From assembly GCF_013408145.1 (NCBI RefSeq), contig NZ_JACBZI010000001.1, positions 2,680,001 to 2,744,000 of the forward strand: DNA of 64,000 nt. The letters run 5' to 3'. This document shows, piece by piece, positions 34,421 through 42,283 of the stretch. Source of the DNA: Nocardioides marinus (GTDB lineage: Bacteria; Actinomycetota; Actinomycetes; Propionibacteriales; Nocardioidaceae). The notes under the pieces were generated by a model that worked only from the letters and a program-made list of their open reading frames with translations, made no database searches and was not told where the DNA came from. Every line of letters starts with the position of its first letter. Position 1 is the stretch's first letter. Made by a program: the position numbers and the translations under genes.

Positions 34421-35724
34421 CAGCCGGCCTCGCCCAGCAGCCGTCGCAGGTCGAGGCCGACCCGCTCGTAGCGCTCGGGGCGGGGCGGGGTGCCGTGGGC
34501 TCGGCGCAGCTCGCCGTCACGGCGCACGAAGACCGGCTCGCACTCGATGACGCCGTTCTCGACCCGGCCCGGCACCGCGACGACCTCCTCGACGCGCCGC
34601 TGGCCGCGGGGGTCGAGGCCGAGGTGGACGACCAGGTCGACCGAGGTGGCGACGGTGGGGACGACGAACCTGTCGGAGATGTTCTCCCCGGCGAGCAGCG
34701 GCAGCGTGCACATCTTGACCAGCGCCTCGCGCGCGGAGTTGGCGTGCAGCGTGCACATCCCGGGCAGGCCCGAGTTGAGGGCGAGGACCAGGTCGAGGCA
34801 CTCCTCGGAGCGGACCTCGCCGACGATGAGGCGGGAGGGCCGCATGCGAAGGCTCTCCTTGACCAGGTCGCGCAGCCGGATCTCGCCGGTGCCCTCGAGC
34901 CCGGCCTGCCGGGTCTGCAGGGCGACGTGGTCGGGGTGGGGGAACCGCAGCTCGTAGACCTCCTCCGCGGAGACGATGCGCTCACCCCCGGGCACCGCGG
35001 CGGCCAGGCAGTTGAGCATCGTGGTCTTGCCGGCCTGTGTCCCGCCGGTCACCAGGATGTTGAGCCCGGCGCGGACCGAGCCTTCCAGGAACGACGCCCC
35101 CTGGGCGGTCAGGCTGCCGAGCTCGACGAGGTCGGAGAGGCGTGCGGCCCGCAGCACGAACTTGCGGATGTTGACGGCCGAGAAGCCCCGCGAGATGCCC
35201 TCGAGCACGACGTGGAGCCGGTGGCCCTCGGGCAGCATCGCGTCGACGAAGGGACGCGACAGGTCGATGCGGCGACCCGACGACTTCAGCATCCGCTCGA
35301 CGAGCTCATCGACCTGCGCCCGGGTCAGCACCAGGTTGGTGAGCTCGTGGCGACCGCGACGGGCCACGAAGACCCGGGTGGGGTCGTTGATCCAGATCTC
35401 CTCGACCGTCGGGTCCTCCAGCAGCGGCTGGAGCGGCCCGAAGCCGCTGACCCGGGCGAGCAGCTCGCCGACGACCGCGTCGGGGTCGGCCAGCGGGGCG
35501 ACGGCACCGGTCAGGGAGTGGTCGTCGTGGCGGCGTACGACGCGCTCGGCGAGGCGGCGCACCACGTCGGCGTCGCGCTGGGGGTCGACGCCCTCGCGAC
35601 GCACCAGCTCGCGCAGGGTCGCGTCGAGGCCGTCGACCAGCGCGTCGTGGCTGCTGTGGGCGCTGGTGCGCCGAGGGTGTGGCGCACGTGTGTCGGCGTA
35701 CGCCGAGGCAGGGCTCACCGCCAT
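34420..35724 (-). CDS. tadA: TadA/CpaF-type secretion ATPase
   Basis: A 434-residue hexameric ATPase of the VirB11/CpaF type. The N-terminal domain includes GFGPLQPLLEDPTVEEIWIN. The ATPase core has Walker A GGTQAGKTT (about 226-234), Asp-box GGERIVSAEEVYELR, Walker B RLIVGEVRSEECLD and the His-box MCTLHANSAREAL. It powers pilus assembly or retraction. It is the first gene of the Tad operon here, and no septum-site-determining (Ssd/CpaE) gene precedes it, unlike in many actinobacteria. ATG 35724 has a GGAG ribosome-binding site. Confidence 0.9.
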   Translation of the reverse strand: MAVSPASAYADTRAPHPRRTSAHSSHDALVDGLDATLRELVRREGVDPQRDADVVRRLAERVVRRHDDHSLTGAVAPLADPDAVVGELLARVSGFGPLQPLLEDPTVEEIWINDPTRVFVARRGRHELTNLVLTRAQVDELVERMLKSSGRRIDLSRPFVDAMLPEGHRLHVVLEGISRGFSAVNIRKFVLRAARLSDLVELGSLTAQGASFLEGSVRAGLNILVTGGTQAGKTTMLNCLAAAVPGGERIVSAEEVYELRFPHPDHVALQTRQAGLEGTGEIRLRDLVKESLRMRPSRLIVGEVRSEECLDLVLALNSGLPGMCTLHANSAREALVKMCTLPLLAGENISDRFVVPTVATSVDLVVHLGLDPRGQRRVEEVVAVPGRVENGVIECEPVFVRRDGELRRAHGTPPRPERYERVGLDLRRLLGEAG

Positions 35725-35977
35725 GGCCGCTCCGTCCCGAGATGAAAGAGTGCTGGCCCGTCGAGGGTAGGTGCGCAGACGCATACCCAGGTCCGGCCGA
35801 CCTCAATCGGCCCGGATCTGTGGATAACTCCGGTGCCCGGGCCGCCCGCCCGGGCAGCCCACCGAGCAGCCCAGTCGACTTTGTTCGGACTTGTTCGGAG
35901 GCCGCACGAACGGTTGGCGATACCCCTGCCGGTACCTGATCCTTGACTCGATCTCGGCTCAGAAAGGGCTCCCCGAC

Positions 35978-36106
35978 ATGCCCCACACCACCGCCCGCCA
36001 GGCGCGACGACAGTCCCGGCTCGCGGCCACCCTCCTCGTGCTCTCGTTCCTCCTCCTGCTGACCATGGTGATCCTCACCAGCAACATGGGCGCCGGCACG
36101 TCCTGA
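35978..36106 (+). CDS. Small membrane protein, unknown
   Basis: A 42-residue peptide: Arg-rich MPHTTARQARRQSRLAATLL then a hydrophobic helix (LVLSFLLLLTMVILTSNMG). An AAAGGG ribosome-binding site is 9-14 nt upstream. Positive-inside charge pattern and a single TM helix are clear; function is unknown. It sits divergently from the Tad operon. The upstream gap carries TTGTTCGGACTTGTTCGG, a direct repeat that may be part of its promoter. Confidence 0.55.
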   Translation: MPHTTARQARRQSRLAATLLVLSFLLLLTMVILTSNMGAGTS

Positions 36107-36164
36107 CCGGCGCCGGGCGTCCTCGCGGGTCCGAGGCTCGGCTCCCACCCGTAAAGTTGAAGAT

Positions 36165-37259
36165 GTGACGACCACGCCGCCGACCCCGACCGAGCCCGTC
36201 TTCGACCCCGCCGTCCTCGGCACGCCGCAGCGACCCACCTTCGGGCTGGACACCTTCGGCGACACCGGCACCGGGCCCGACGGCGGGCCCCGACCCCAGG
36301 CGGAGGCGATCCGCGAGGTCGTCGCCGAGGGCGTGCTGGCCGACGAGGTCGGCGTGGACTACCTCGGCCTCGGCGAGCACCACCGCGAGGACTACGCGAT
36401 CAGCGCGCCCGACGTGGTGCTGTCGGCCATCGCCGGGCAGACCGAGCGCATCCGCCTCGGGACCGGCGTCACGGTGCTGTCCTCCGACGACCCGATCCGG
36501 GTCTTCCAGCGCTTCTCCACCCTGGCCGCGATCAGCCGCGGCCGCGCCGAGGTGCAACTCGGGCGCGGGTCGTTCACCGAGTCCTTCCCGCTCTTCGGCC
36601 TCGACCTGTCCGACTACGAGGTGCTCTTCCACGAGAAGCTCGACCTCTTCGCCCACCTCCAGCAGGAGCAGCCGCTCACCTGGCGCGGCAGCGTCCGCCC
36701 GCCCCTGGAGGAGCAGCAGGTCTTCCCCCGCACCGAGGCCGGTCTGCCCGCCTGGATCGCGGTCGGCGGCACCCCGCAGTCGGTGATCCGCGCGGCCGCG
36801 TACGGCTTTCCGCTCGTGCTCGCCGTCATCGGCGGCTCGCCGGCGGCGTTCGTGCAGTTCGCCGACCTCTACCGCCGCGCGCTGGGCGAGTACGGCCGCC
36901 CGGAGCTCCCCATCGGCATGCACTCCCCAGGCCACGTCGCGGCCACCGACGAGCTCGCGCGCGAGCAGATGTTCCCCCACCAGGCCGAGGCGTTCGGCAA
37001 GATCGGCCGCGAGCGCGGCTGGGGCCCCTACTCCCGAGCCACCTTCGACCAGGGCGCCTCGCCCGAAGGCTCGATCTTCGTCGGCTCACCCGAGACCGTG
37101 GCGCAGAAGATCGCCTGGGCGGTGCGCTCGCTCGGCCTCTCCCGCTTCCAGCTGAAGTACGCCGTCGGCTCGCTGCCCCACGAGCAGCGCCTGGAGTCGA
37201 TCCGGCTCTACGGCACCGAGGTCGTCCCCCGGGTGCGCGAGCTGCTCGCCGAGGGCTGA
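36165..37259 (+). CDS. LLM class flavin-dependent oxidoreductase
   Basis: A 364-residue luciferase-like monooxygenase fold (TIM barrel). N-terminal FGLDTFGD, DYLGLGEHHRED, RIRLGTGVTVLSSDDPIRVFQ and VQLGRGSF are typical of group 2 LLM proteins (SfnB/LuxA relatives). The enzyme likely uses reduced FMN or F420 to oxidise an unknown substrate. TAAAGT lies 7 nt before the GTG, so it is probably leaderless. No adjacent flavin reductase gene. Confidence 0.88.
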   Translation: MTTTPPTPTEPVFDPAVLGTPQRPTFGLDTFGDTGTGPDGGPRPQAEAIREVVAEGVLADEVGVDYLGLGEHHREDYAISAPDVVLSAIAGQTERIRLGTGVTVLSSDDPIRVFQRFSTLAAISRGRAEVQLGRGSFTESFPLFGLDLSDYEVLFHEKLDLFAHLQQEQPLTWRGSVRPPLEEQQVFPRTEAGLPAWIAVGGTPQSVIRAAAYGFPLVLAVIGGSPAAFVQFADLYRRALGEYGRPELPIGMHSPGHVAATDELAREQMFPHQAEAFGKIGRERGWGPYSRATFDQGASPEGSIFVGSPETVAQKIAWAVRSLGLSRFQLKYAVGSLPHEQRLESIRLYGTEVVPRVRELLAEG

Positions 37260-37285
37260 CCCCCGCGAGCCCGGCAGGGGCCGTC

Positions 37286-38215
37286 TCAGGCGGGGGCGGA
37301 CTCGTTGTGGCGTACCGGGCAGCCGGCGACCCCGGGCACCGGGAAGGTGCCGAGCTCCTCGATCCGGAAGCCGTCGGGGTAGGACCGGACCCAGGGCAGG
37401 TCGGCGACGGCCTGCTCGGTCATCCGCGCCGGGAAGGCGCGCAGCAGCTTCCCGCGCATCCGCAGCACGGCGCGGGAGAGGACCTCCACGCGCGGGGACG
37501 GGGCGTCGTACCCGAGGGCGTCGCGCAGCGGCTGGTCCATCAGCGCACGGGAGAACAGCTCCACGGCGGGCCCGGCGAGCCTGGGGTACCACGTGAGCAT
37601 CAGGGCGAGTGTCGAGTCGGCGACCCGCCGGCCGCCCTCGTCGTAGGCGAAGTGCTCGCGCTCGTAGTCGTCCATCACCCGCTCGAAGCCGGCGTAGGTC
37701 TCCGGGATGTCGGGGATGTTCATGTGCCTGCCGAGCGCGCGGTAGTAGTTCACCGAGGCGACCAGCTCGTGGTCGGTGAACGGCCGCTTGCCGTAGTCGT
37801 CGAGCCAGCGCTTGGGCACCACCACGAACGTCGAGAGCACGTAGAGCATCTCGTGGGCGGGGATGTCGTAGGCCCGGTGCATCTGGTTGATCCGCCGGAT
37901 CGCGGCCCGCGCGTCGGGGTCGTCGAAGCCCTTCTCCGCCGGCACCTCCAGCAGCAACGCGGTGTCGTCGTAGCGCTTCTGGCAGTTGCCGGTGAACTGA
38001 CCCGTGGCGTCGAGCAGGGCCCCGATGCCCGGCACGGCGTAGGTGCGGAACAGCGCGAACGAGAGCGCCTGGTTCATGTCCCAGGGGAACTCGTGGGCCA
38101 CCGCGTTGCGGTAGATCTCGCGGTAGTCGGTCTCGGGGTCGAGCCGGTCGTTGACCCGCCGCCAGTGGTCCCTCGGCACCCCACCGAACCGCTTGCCCCG
38201 CACACGTAGCTCCAT
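37286..38215 (-). CDS. MpaB/LcpA-type oxygenase (DUF2236-like)
   Basis: A 309-residue protein resembling the oxygenase MpaB / latex-clearing protein superfamily (heme b binding, DUF2236). The fragment MHRAYDIPAHEMLYVLSTFVV matches the conserved region where the putative heme His lies. The TetR regulator at 38274 is divergent, so the pair probably forms a regulated unit. TAATTT lies 7 nt before ATG 38215 (leaderless). Substrate unknown; diverse members cleave rubber or lipid-like compounds. Confidence 0.8.
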   Translation of the reverse strand: MELRVRGKRFGGVPRDHWRRVNDRLDPETDYREIYRNAVAHEFPWDMNQALSFALFRTYAVPGIGALLDATGQFTGNCQKRYDDTALLLEVPAEKGFDDPDARAAIRRINQMHRAYDIPAHEMLYVLSTFVVVPKRWLDDYGKRPFTDHELVASVNYYRALGRHMNIPDIPETYAGFERVMDDYEREHFAYDEGGRRVADSTLALMLTWYPRLAGPAVELFSRALMDQPLRDALGYDAPSPRVEVLSRAVLRMRGKLLRAFPARMTEQAVADLPWVRSYPDGFRIEELGTFPVPGVAGCPVRHNESAPA

Positions 38216-38273
38216 GACGCCCAAATTAGAGCAAGCGCTCCATTCCTGTCCAGGGTCGGACTACAGTCCCCCC
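38216..38273. promoter_or_regulatory. Divergent TetR promoter with dyad
   Basis: In 58 bp lie two leaderless-type -10 boxes: TAATTT (minus; 38223-38228) and TACAGT (plus; 38262-38267). Between them GAGCAAGCGCTC (38229-38240) is a dyad (GAGC-AAGC-GCTC) suitable as a TetR operator. It could control both genes. Confidence 0.55.
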
Positions 38274-38867
38274 ATGCGTAGGCCGCTGCAGACCCGCTCG
38301 GAGTCCTCCGCGGACCGGATGCTGGCCGCGACGCTGGCGCTGCTCGACGAGGGCGGTCCGGGTGCGGTGACGGTGGCCGCCGTGGCCCGCGCCGCCGGCA
38401 CGTCCAACGGCTCGCTCTACCACCGCTTCGGCGACCGGCACGGGCTGCTGCTGGCCGCTCAGGCCCGGGCCCTGGGCACCATCGAGCTCGAGACCGCCAC
38501 CGCCTTCGCGGAGGCCGACACCGAGCCCGACGACGAGCAGGCCGTGGCGCTGCTGGCGGCGGCCGCGGTCGACCTCTTCGTGCGGCACCGGGGCAGCCTG
38601 CGCGCGTTCCTGGTCGACGCCGCGGACTCCGAGGAGGTGCAGGCCGCCTCGACCGCGTTCACCCACCGGCTGGCCGGCACCGTGACCGGCTGGCTCGAGC
38701 AGCGCTTCTCCTGCGGCGTACCCGCGGCGCAGTCGGCGTGGCGGCTGCTCTTCGCCCTCGGCGCGAGCCGGGCGCTCTTCGAGGACGACGCGATCTCACC
38801 CACGCCGCTCGCCTCGGGCGCGTTGGCCGACGCGCTCGGCCGTGCGGTGCTCGCGGTGGTGCGCTGA
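38274..38867 (+). CDS. TetR/AcrR family regulator
   Basis: A 197-residue TetR protein with the HTH GAVTVAAVARAAGTSNGSLYHRFGDRHGLLLA (about residues 30-60). The C-terminal domain is generic. It is divergent from the MpaB-like oxygenase and most likely its repressor. TACAGT is 6 nt before the ATG. A copy of the dispersed palindrome begins 20 bp after its stop. Confidence 0.9.
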   Translation: MRRPLQTRSESSADRMLAATLALLDEGGPGAVTVAAVARAAGTSNGSLYHRFGDRHGLLLAAQARALGTIELETATAFAEADTEPDDEQAVALLAAAAVDLFVRHRGSLRAFLVDAADSEEVQAASTAFTHRLAGTVTGWLEQRFSCGVPAAQSAWRLLFALGASRALFEDDAISPTPLASGALADALGRAVLAVVR

Positions 38868-38886
38868 CCGGGACGGATCGGACCGC

Positions 38887-38932
38887 CTCGTGTGGTCCAG
38901 CGCGGTCCACGGGCCGCGCTCAGCCACACGAG
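38887..38932. repeat. Second copy of dispersed palindrome
   Basis: Left arm CTCGTGTGGTCCAGCG (38887-38902) is identical to the copy inside the TadE gene. The right arm CGCTCAGCCACACGAG (38917-38932) differs at three positions. It lies between the convergent tetR and response regulator genes and may end transcription there. Confidence 0.8.
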
Positions 38933-38947
38933 CCGGGGTGTGTGGCC

Positions 38948-39637
38948 TCAGGCGGAGGGCATCTCCAGACGGAAGCCGACACCGCGCACGGCGACGACCT
39001 TCTCGATGACGCCGGCGGTGTCCAGCTTCTGGCGCAGCCGCCCGATGGTCACGTCGAGGGTCTTCGTCGAGCCGTACCAGTTCTCGTCCCACACGTCGGC
39101 CATCAGCCGCCCGCGGGAGACCACCTTGTCGCGGTTGGCGACCAGGATGTTGAGGACGTCGAACTCCTTGCCCGTCAACGGGACCTCGGTCTCGCCGGCG
39201 AAGACCCGGCGGGCGGCGACGTCGATGTGCAGGCCCTCCGGGTCACCGTTCATCTCCTCGCGCGGCACGCCGTGGGTGCGGCGCAGCAGGGCCCGCACGC
39301 GGGCCTGCAGCTCGGCGAGACCGAAGGGCTTGGAGAGGTAGTCGTCGGCACCGGTGTCGAGCCCGACGACGCGGTCGAGCTCGCCCGCGCGGGCGGTGAC
39401 GATCATGATCGCCCCGCCGAAGCCGGCCTCGCGCGCCTTCTTGCAGACCTCCAGGCCGTCCATGTCGGGCAGGCCGAGGTCGAGGATCATCACGTCGGTG
39501 GGGGTGCCGGCCACGTCGGCCAGCGCCTTCTCGCCGCTGTCGACCCAGGACACCTCGTAGCCCTCACGCTCCAGGGTGCGCACGAGGGGGAAGGCGATGT
39601 CCTCCTCGTCCTCCACGACCAGCACCCGTTGCTCCAT
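38948..39637 (-). CDS. OmpR/PhoB family response regulator, orphan
   Basis: A 229-residue two-domain regulator. The receiver has the acidic pair EDE (9-11), phospho-acceptor Asp in VMILDLGLPDMDGLE (about 53), TAR and the Lys of LSKPF. The C-terminal winged helix has ALLRRTHG, LTGKEFDVLNILVANRDKVVSR and TLDVTIGRLRQKLD. No histidine kinase gene is adjacent, so the partner lies elsewhere. TATTGT is 7 nt before the ATG (leaderless). Confidence 0.93.
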   Translation of the reverse strand: MEQRVLVVEDEEDIAFPLVRTLEREGYEVSWVDSGEKALADVAGTPTDVMILDLGLPDMDGLEVCKKAREAGFGGAIMIVTARAGELDRVVGLDTGADDYLSKPFGLAELQARVRALLRRTHGVPREEMNGDPEGLHIDVAARRVFAGETEVPLTGKEFDVLNILVANRDKVVSRGRLMADVWDENWYGSTKTLDVTIGRLRQKLDTAGVIEKVVAVRGVGFRLEMPSA

Positions 39638-39730
39638 GGCCCGAACAATAGGACACCCGCCCCTCCGGGGAGGGGGACCATGCCGCCCTTTACCTTCGTG
39701 TGTCTGCGCGCGGAAGCCTGACGCGCAGGG

Positions 39731-40204
39731 TCAGGACTGGATCTCCCAGGCGTAGGAGACGCTCTCGCTCGCGCTCAGCGACGGTGCGTCCTCAGGCAGC
39801 GAGACGGTGAAGGTGAAGCTGACCCGGCCACCGGCCGGGACCCAGCCCTGGTCGGTCGTCACGTCGCTCATGGCGCCCAGGCGGCCGTTGTAGAGGCGCA
39901 CGCCCTCGCGCTCGATCACCAGGTTGACCCCGTCGGCGTCGTAGGAGGCCGCGTCGCCGGACTCGGTCATCGTGAGGCGGGCCGGGGCGGAGCCGGGGTT
40001 GGAGATCGAGATCGACCGCGTGACCGCGTCGCCCGCGGCCAGGTCCGAGACCACCAAGGAGGCCTGCGCCCCGTCGGACTCCAGGAGCACACCGTCCGAC
40101 GAGCCGTTCGCGTTGCTCAGCGGGATGCCCGAGAGCCACAGCACGCCCCCCAGGACGGCAGCACCGACCGGCACGACCGCGAGCCTCATGTTCTCCGACT
40201 TCAT
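39731..40204 (-). CDS. Secreted beta-rich protein of unknown function
   Basis: A 157-residue exported protein: MKSENMRLAVVPVGAAVLGG signal/anchor and a beta-strand-rich domain (AVTRSISISNPGSAPARLTM, GGRVSFTFTVSLPED) that loosely resembles TasA/camelysin-like or Ig-like secreted proteins. No catalytic motif. Start: ATG 40204 with TAGCGT 7 nt upstream (leaderless), or GTG 40213. The upstream sequence TAGCGTGGAGGACATG is almost the same as that of the CAP gene at 27506. Confidence 0.65.
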   Translation of the reverse strand: MKSENMRLAVVPVGAAVLGGVLWLSGIPLSNANGSSDGVLLESDGAQASLVVSDLAAGDAVTRSISISNPGSAPARLTMTESGDAASYDADGVNLVIEREGVRLYNGRLGAMSDVTTDQGWVPAGGRVSFTFTVSLPEDAPSLSASESVSYAWEIQS

Positions 40205-40363
40205 GTCCTCCACGCTACGAGCGCGCGGGCACGAGGTGTTCTCGCAGCGTGCACATGGGTTCCACGGTTGGGTAACAGCCCGTCACCCACCCCACCCCCG
40301 GGTCCCGAAGGGGTTCCACAGGGTCCCGAAAGCGTCCCGACGGGGTCCGGGGCCGGCCCGGGC

Positions 40364-41269
40364 TCAGGCGAACAGGTCCCCGAGGTCGGCCACCCGGTCC
40401 AGGACCTCCTCCATCCGTACCTGCTCCAGCCCCAGGGGGTCCTCGGCGCCCGCCTCGACCTCCGCCCAGGAGACGGGCGTGGCGACGAACGGCTTGTCAC
40501 GCCCGCGCAGGGAGTAGGGGGTGATCGTCGTCTTCGACGAGGCGTTCTGCGACCAGTCCAGGAAGACCTTGCCGCTGCGACGCGCCTTGGTCATCGTCGC
40601 GGTCACCAGCCGCGGGTGCTCGCCCTGCAGCTCTTCGGCCACCTCGCGGGCCAGCGCCGTGGACTCCTCCCCCGGCAGCCGGCGCGACAGCTCGGCGTAG
40701 AGGTGCAGGCCCTTGCTGCCGCTGGTCACCGGCCGCGCCTCGAGGTCGCGCTCGGCGAGCTTCTCCCGCACCATCAGCGCCACCTGGCAGCACTCGTGCA
40801 GCGTGGCGGGCTCGCCGGGGTCGAGGTCGATGACGATCCGGTCGGCGTTGCGGGGACGGCCGTTGCGCCCCACCCGCCACTGGTGGACGTGCAGCTCCAG
40901 CGCGGCGAGGTTGACCAACCAGGTCAGCGTCGCGAGGTCGTCGACCACGGGGAAGACCAGCCGGTCACCGTGCCGGCTCTCCCCGCGGGACCCGGTGGTG
41001 GGGACGCTGACGGTCCTCACCCACGCCGGGGTGCCCTGCGGGACGTTCTTCTCGAAGAAGCTGCCCTCCGCCACCCCGTGCGGCCAGCGGATGCGCGTCA
41101 CCGCGCGGTCCGCGAGGTGCGGCAGCAGGGTGGGTGCCACCTGCGCGTAGTAGTGCAGCACCTCCCCCTTGGTGGTGCCGGTGCGCGGGAAGAGCACCTT
41201 GTCGAGGTTGCTCAGCCGCAGCGTGCGCCCCTCGACGTCGACGTGCACCTCCTCCCTGGCCGGGCTCAT
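40364..41269 (-). CDS. LigD-type NHEJ DNA polymerase/primase domain protein
   Basis: A 301-residue stand-alone polymerase domain of the LigD (PrimPol-like) family. Motifs include LSNLDKVLFPRTGTTKGEVLHYY, metal-binding VIDLDPGE, SGSKGLHLY and FLDWSQNASSKTTITPYSLRG. It adds nucleotides during end joining. ATG 41269 overlaps the ligase stop (ATGA), so polymerase and ligase are coupled as separate polypeptides. No nuclease (PE) domain is found nearby. Confidence 0.92.
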   Translation of the reverse strand: MSPAREEVHVDVEGRTLRLSNLDKVLFPRTGTTKGEVLHYYAQVAPTLLPHLADRAVTRIRWPHGVAEGSFFEKNVPQGTPAWVRTVSVPTTGSRGESRHGDRLVFPVVDDLATLTWLVNLAALELHVHQWRVGRNGRPRNADRIVIDLDPGEPATLHECCQVALMVREKLAERDLEARPVTSGSKGLHLYAELSRRLPGEESTALAREVAEELQGEHPRLVTATMTKARRSGKVFLDWSQNASSKTTITPYSLRGRDKPFVATPVSWAEVEAGAEDPLGLEQVRMEEVLDRVADLGDLFA

Positions 41270-42222
41270 GACTGGCCCTCGAGGTCGGCGGGATCGAGGT
41301 CCTCGCGCAACCCGCGGTACGACGGTTGGCGCAACCGCTCGTAGCCGACCCCGTGCGTGTCCACGTCGACCACCAGGACCGGCTCCACCCAGGTGGTACC
41401 CGCGGCGTCCACGCGCGGCACCTCGTCCGCGAACGGGCTGCTCGCCCGGGTCAGCCCGGCGACCGCCTCGGTGAGCCGGCGTGACACCTTGCCCCCGATG
41501 CCGCTGCCGACCCGCCCGCGGTAGACCAGCCCGTCCGCGGTCGGCTCCCCCACGAGCAGCGCGGCCAACCGGTCCGAGGTGCCCTCCTGGGGACGCCAGC
41601 CACCCACGACGTAGGAGCGACGGTGGCGGTGGGCCAGCTTGCGCCAGTGCGGCGAGCGGGCGTCGAAGGTGTAGCGCGAGGACAGCCGCTTGCTCACGAC
41701 GCCCTCCAGCCCCTGGGCGCGGGTGGCCTCCAGGAGCATCTGTCCGTCGTCGTACGGCTCGGGGACCTGCCAGGGCGCCAGGTCCAACCCGGCGAGCCGC
41801 GCGCGGCGCTCGACCAGCGGCAGGTCGGTCAGGTCCTCCCCGTCGACGCGGAGCAGGTCGAAGACCATGTAGGTGGCCGGCAGCCCGGCCGCCAGCCGGG
41901 TCGCGGTGCTCGCGCGGCGCACGTGCATCCGGTCCTGCAGGACCCGGAAGTCCGGCAGACCGCGGTCGTTGAGCGCGATGATCTCGCCGTCCACGAGCAG
42001 GTCGCGGGGCCGGGCCGACCCCGGCACCAGGCCCTCGTGCGGCAGGGCGACGTCGGGCCAGGCGACCGTCACGTCGTTGCCGTTGCGGCTCCACAGCCGC
42101 ACCCGACCGTCGGCCACGTCGGCCAGGATCCGCACCCCGTCCCACTTCACCTCGTGGGACCACTCCTCACCGACGGGGACGGCGTCGGTCTTGGTCGCGA
42201 GCATCGGGCGGGGCACGGGCAC
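41266..42222 (-). CDS. ATP-dependent DNA ligase (LigD ligase-domain type)
   Basis: A 318-residue ligase. The adenylation motif EVKWDGVR puts the nucleophilic Lys at residue 26. Later motifs are LVDGEIIALNDRG (motif III region), EGVVSKRLSSRY (motif IV) and WRKLAHRHRRSYVVGG (motif V), followed by an OB-fold domain. It seals NHEJ breaks with the upstream Ku and downstream polymerase. GTG 42222 is preferred: CACAAT lies 6 nt upstream and the gap to ku holds a symmetric promoter. Confidence 0.92.
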   Translation of the reverse strand: MPVPRPMLATKTDAVPVGEEWSHEVKWDGVRILADVADGRVRLWSRNGNDVTVAWPDVALPHEGLVPGSARPRDLLVDGEIIALNDRGLPDFRVLQDRMHVRRASTATRLAAGLPATYMVFDLLRVDGEDLTDLPLVERRARLAGLDLAPWQVPEPYDDGQMLLEATRAQGLEGVVSKRLSSRYTFDARSPHWRKLAHRHRRSYVVGGWRPQEGTSDRLAALLVGEPTADGLVYRGRVGSGIGGKVSRRLTEAVAGLTRASSPFADEVPRVDAAGTTWVEPVLVVDVDTHGVGYERLRQPSYRGLREDLDPADLEGQS

Positions 42223-42283
42223 CCACGCATTGTGACCGCCGGGGCGATGACTTTCACCCGCCCCAGCGGTCACACTGGGCACC
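42223..42283. promoter_or_regulatory. Mirror-symmetric divergent NHEJ promoter
   Basis: The 61-bp gap contains an inverted repeat TGTGACCGC (42231-42239) and GCGGTCACA (42266-42274). The outer ends of the arms form the likely -10 boxes: CACAAT for the ligase (6 nt from its GTG) and CACACT for ku (7 nt from its ATG). One protein could control both operons. Confidence 0.6.

Noticed and set aside
35819..35827. Perfect DnaA-box-like TGTGGATAA upstream of tadA
   Set aside because: A single 9-mer, no cluster of boxes, no AT-rich unwinding region and no dnaA/dnaN nearby. Not an origin.
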